Assembly: GCA_963675925.2 (NCBI GenBank)
Contig: CAXXIB010000004.1
Span: forward strand, 434,001 to 498,000
Direction of reading: 5' to 3'
DNA length: 64,000 nt
Source: CAXXOK01 sp963675925
Lineage (GTDB): Bacteria; Bacillota; Clostridia; Christensenellales; Aristaeellaceae
Made by a program: the position numbers and the translations under genes
Notes under the pieces: generated by a model
The model's input: only the letters and a program-made list of their open reading frames with translations
What the model was told of the DNA's origin: nothing
Database searches by the model: none
Part shown: positions 62,411 through 64,000 of the stretch, piece by piece
Layout of the letters: each line of letters starts with the position of its first letter
How positions within the stretch are numbered: the first letter of the stretch is position 1

Positions 62411-64000
62411 ATGCAAAAAAGGAACTACTCGGATAATGAAATAATGGAAATTGCATACAAAAAGCTAAAGTCGAGTGTATATTTTGATAAAACACAGTTA
62501 CCATTAAGAGATCAACTCGTCATCTATGAAGACGAGAATATCGAAAAAAAGCTAAATAGACTATTTGAATTTTTGAATTCAGATAATGAGCATGAATGGA
62601 TAGAATTTCAAAACAGCATCATTGCTACAATAAATACATTTGTATTCCCCAAAAAGCTTAAGCCACCGACATCCGATATTATTCTCAATGATGATAATGA
62701 AGCGAGCCAAATAGAAAAAGTACAGTACTTTATTGATATGAATGTCGACGGTCATATTCTTGGAGTACTATGGATTATACTGATAGGCACCTTAGTGGAT
62801 GTTCGTGATGGTAACGGTTCCATTTATGAGCATTCCTATGGAAATCGATTGTGTAAATCTCTAGTCAACAAGCAATCAAAGCGAGTATCATACTCTCCAC
62901 ATCTTTTTGAGCCATACTTCACACAGTATCAGAGTTGGCGAGACAAGGCACTCGATCACGCCAAAGAAAGATTGAATTCAGCGCAAGATGTGGTAATTCT
63001 AACACTTGATTTTAAGAGTTTTTTTTACTCCATTGACATTCAAGCTGATCAATATAGTGATATTTTGAGTTTTGTTAAATCGAACCTAGATACCTCTTTT
63101 AGCTTTGATGTTTATAAGAGACTTCATACGTTTGTTTATACTGTAATCGAAAGTTACTCCAAGATTCTTGAAAAAGTCAGCAGTGATCGTGATTTGCAAA
63201 TCGATGGTCGACGCATTTTACCCATTGGTTTTTTACCGTCAAACTTACTTGCGAACTGGGTTTTGACGCCATTCGACGATGCGATAATTAAAAGTTGGAA
63301 TCCCGTCTATTATGGGCGTTATGTTGATGATATTATCATTGTTGATAAAGTGGAAATTAACAGCCAGTGCCACTTTGGAGGAAGCAAGCAGAAATGCATT
63401 CAGGCAGAAAAAAACAAAATCATCGATTACTATTTCTGTGGGTGTCCTTCAACCCGGGAAACACCTTCAACTTGTAAAGATATCCATACTCTAATGACCT
63501 CTTCTGATAAGAAAAATCCAACAACAAAAAAAGAAGAGAGAATATATCGGCTCAATGGCAATGCTTTTGGTAAGTCGCTTGAATCTGTTAGCGTTCAAAA
63601 CGAAAAAATTAAAGTCTTCTATTTTCGGCATGACTCCACTCAAGCTTTATTGGATTGCTTCAAATCACAGATCGCCGAAAATGCAAGTGAGTTCCGATAT
63701 TTCCCGGATATGGACAACACTCTTTTGCATGATGATTTTAGCCAGATATACAGTCTAAAAAGTGATGACAGCATTCACAAACTCCGTGGCGTTACTGGTG
63801 TGGAAATTGATAAATTTGAACTGTCAAAGTTCCTAGGCAAGTATAGAAAAATCGGTAATATGATACGCGACAAGAACGAAATTTCAATTGATAAGTCATT
63901 GATTAACATTTTCAATCAACGTTCGATTGTCGATAACTCCTCCCAATGGGAACGCTTGTTTGAGATTATGATTGTAAATGATAGGCTTGATGACCTCAAT
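62411..64000 (+). CDS. Reverse transcriptase of the unknown-group/DRT (defence) type, 5' part only
   Basis: An open frame of 530 codons from ATG 62411 (behind TAAGGAG) to the window edge, without a stop. RT motifs appear in order: motif A in LTLDFKSFFYSID, motif B in LPIGFLPSNLLANWVL and catalytic YVDD in YYGRYVDDIIIVD. About 190 residues precede motif A, including SYGNRL and FTQYQSWRDKA. After YVDD come a Cys-containing insert (CGC) and NASEFRYFPD. There is no maturase, Cas1 or retron-like region so far. This points to the UG/DRT families of anti-phage reverse transcriptases; Drt3b-like is my best guess but only by memory of the shape. The two 60-base rows counted have 19 and 17 G+C, unlike the neighbours, so the gene looks acquired. 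It may have partners to the right. Confidence 0.85.
   Translation, partial: MQKRNYSDNEIMEIAYKKLKSSVYFDKTQLPLRDQLVIYEDENIEKKLNRLFEFLNSDNEHEWIEFQNSIIATINTFVFPKKLKPPTSDIILNDDNEASQIEKVQYFIDMNVDGHILGVLWIILIGTLVDVRDGNGSIYEHSYGNRLCKSLVNKQSKRVSYSPHLFEPYFTQYQSWRDKALDHAKERLNSAQDVVILTLDFKSFFYSIDIQADQYSDILSFVKSNLDTSFSFDVYKRLHTFVYTVIESYSKILEKVSSDRDLQIDGRRILPIGFLPSNLLANWVLTPFDDAIIKSWNPVYYGRYVDDIIIVDKVEINSQCHFGGSKQKCIQAEKNKIIDYYFCGCPSTRETPSTCKDIHTLMTSSDKKNPTTKKEERIYRLNGNAFGKSLESVSVQNEKIKVFYFRHDSTQALLDCFKSQIAENASEFRYFPDMDNTLLHDDFSQIYSLKSDDSIHKLRGVTGVEIDKFELSKFLGKYRKIGNMIRDKNEISIDKSLINIFNQRSIVDNSSQWERLFEIMIVNDRLDDLN

Noticed and set aside
63312..63758. Two short frames inside the RT gene
   Set aside because: They overlap the RT reading frame, which has clear catalytic motifs.

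Overview
The window looks like part of the chromosome of a strictly anaerobic Gram-positive bacterium of the class Clostridia. Supporting signs are a Rex-controlled trimeric [FeFe] hydrogenase, a sensory [FeFe] hydrogenase, a Firmicutes-type LexA box, strong AGGAGG ribosome binding sites, a two-subunit cobalamin-riboswitch uptake system and Bce-type sensing/ABC modules. Most of the sequence is GC-rich (many 60-base rows exceed 60% G+C). Two parts are not: about 19.2-25.1 kb is moderately lower, and everything right of about 62.15 kb is near one third G+C. I cannot name a species.

Layout. 0-8.2 kb: end of an SOS-type DUF1848 gene, then rex, hydC/nuoE-like, hydB/nuoF-like, hydA, a sensory hydrogenase that carries an apparent frameshift, and a PP2C/SpoIIE-type phosphatase, closed by a strong terminator. 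8.2-14 kb: L25/Ctc, a two-component system with a small secreted Gly-rich protein, a VOC enzyme and a surface carbohydrate-binding protein. 14-17 kb: a cobalamin riboswitch and btuF-btuC-btuD-like genes. 17.1-19.2 kb: wecB and seven tRNA genes. 19.2-25.1 kb: a probable iron-regulated export block (DUF454, two ABC half-transporters, MATE, DtxR-like regulator) with two copies of an operator. 25.1-34.3 kb: ald, a zinc-ribbon protein, a heterodimeric ABC exporter, an AhpD-like protein, azlC-azlD and a diguanylate cyclase.

34.3-41 kb is a plant-glycan or mucin-type sugar locus: GH43, L-fucose isomerase, an AraC activator and a GH31 alpha-xylosidase. Then come two small proteins, nagA, a second DUF454 protein, tRNA-Leu(CAA) and an AraC/GyrI-like regulator. 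44.6-50.8 kb is a dense run of small enzymes, including six GNAT acetyltransferases, a VOC protein, DUF1697, PhzF-like and tautomerase genes. 50.8-57.1 kb: glycerate kinase, then a response regulator, a kinase without membrane segments, a nitroreductase and a Bce/Mac-like ABC transporter. 57.2-62 kb: a Pr6Pr-like membrane protein, an ECF sigma/anti-sigma pair with a self-type promoter, an MFS transporter and an XRE-TPR regulator.

The right edge (62.4 kb to the end) is the most unusual part: an AT-rich, horizontally acquired-looking gene open to the window edge that encodes a reverse transcriptase of the unknown-group/DRT (defence-associated) kind, with motif A, motif B and a YVDD box. It has its own promoter and a leader of about 175 bases that could hold a non-coding RNA. 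The partner genes, if any, lie beyond the window.
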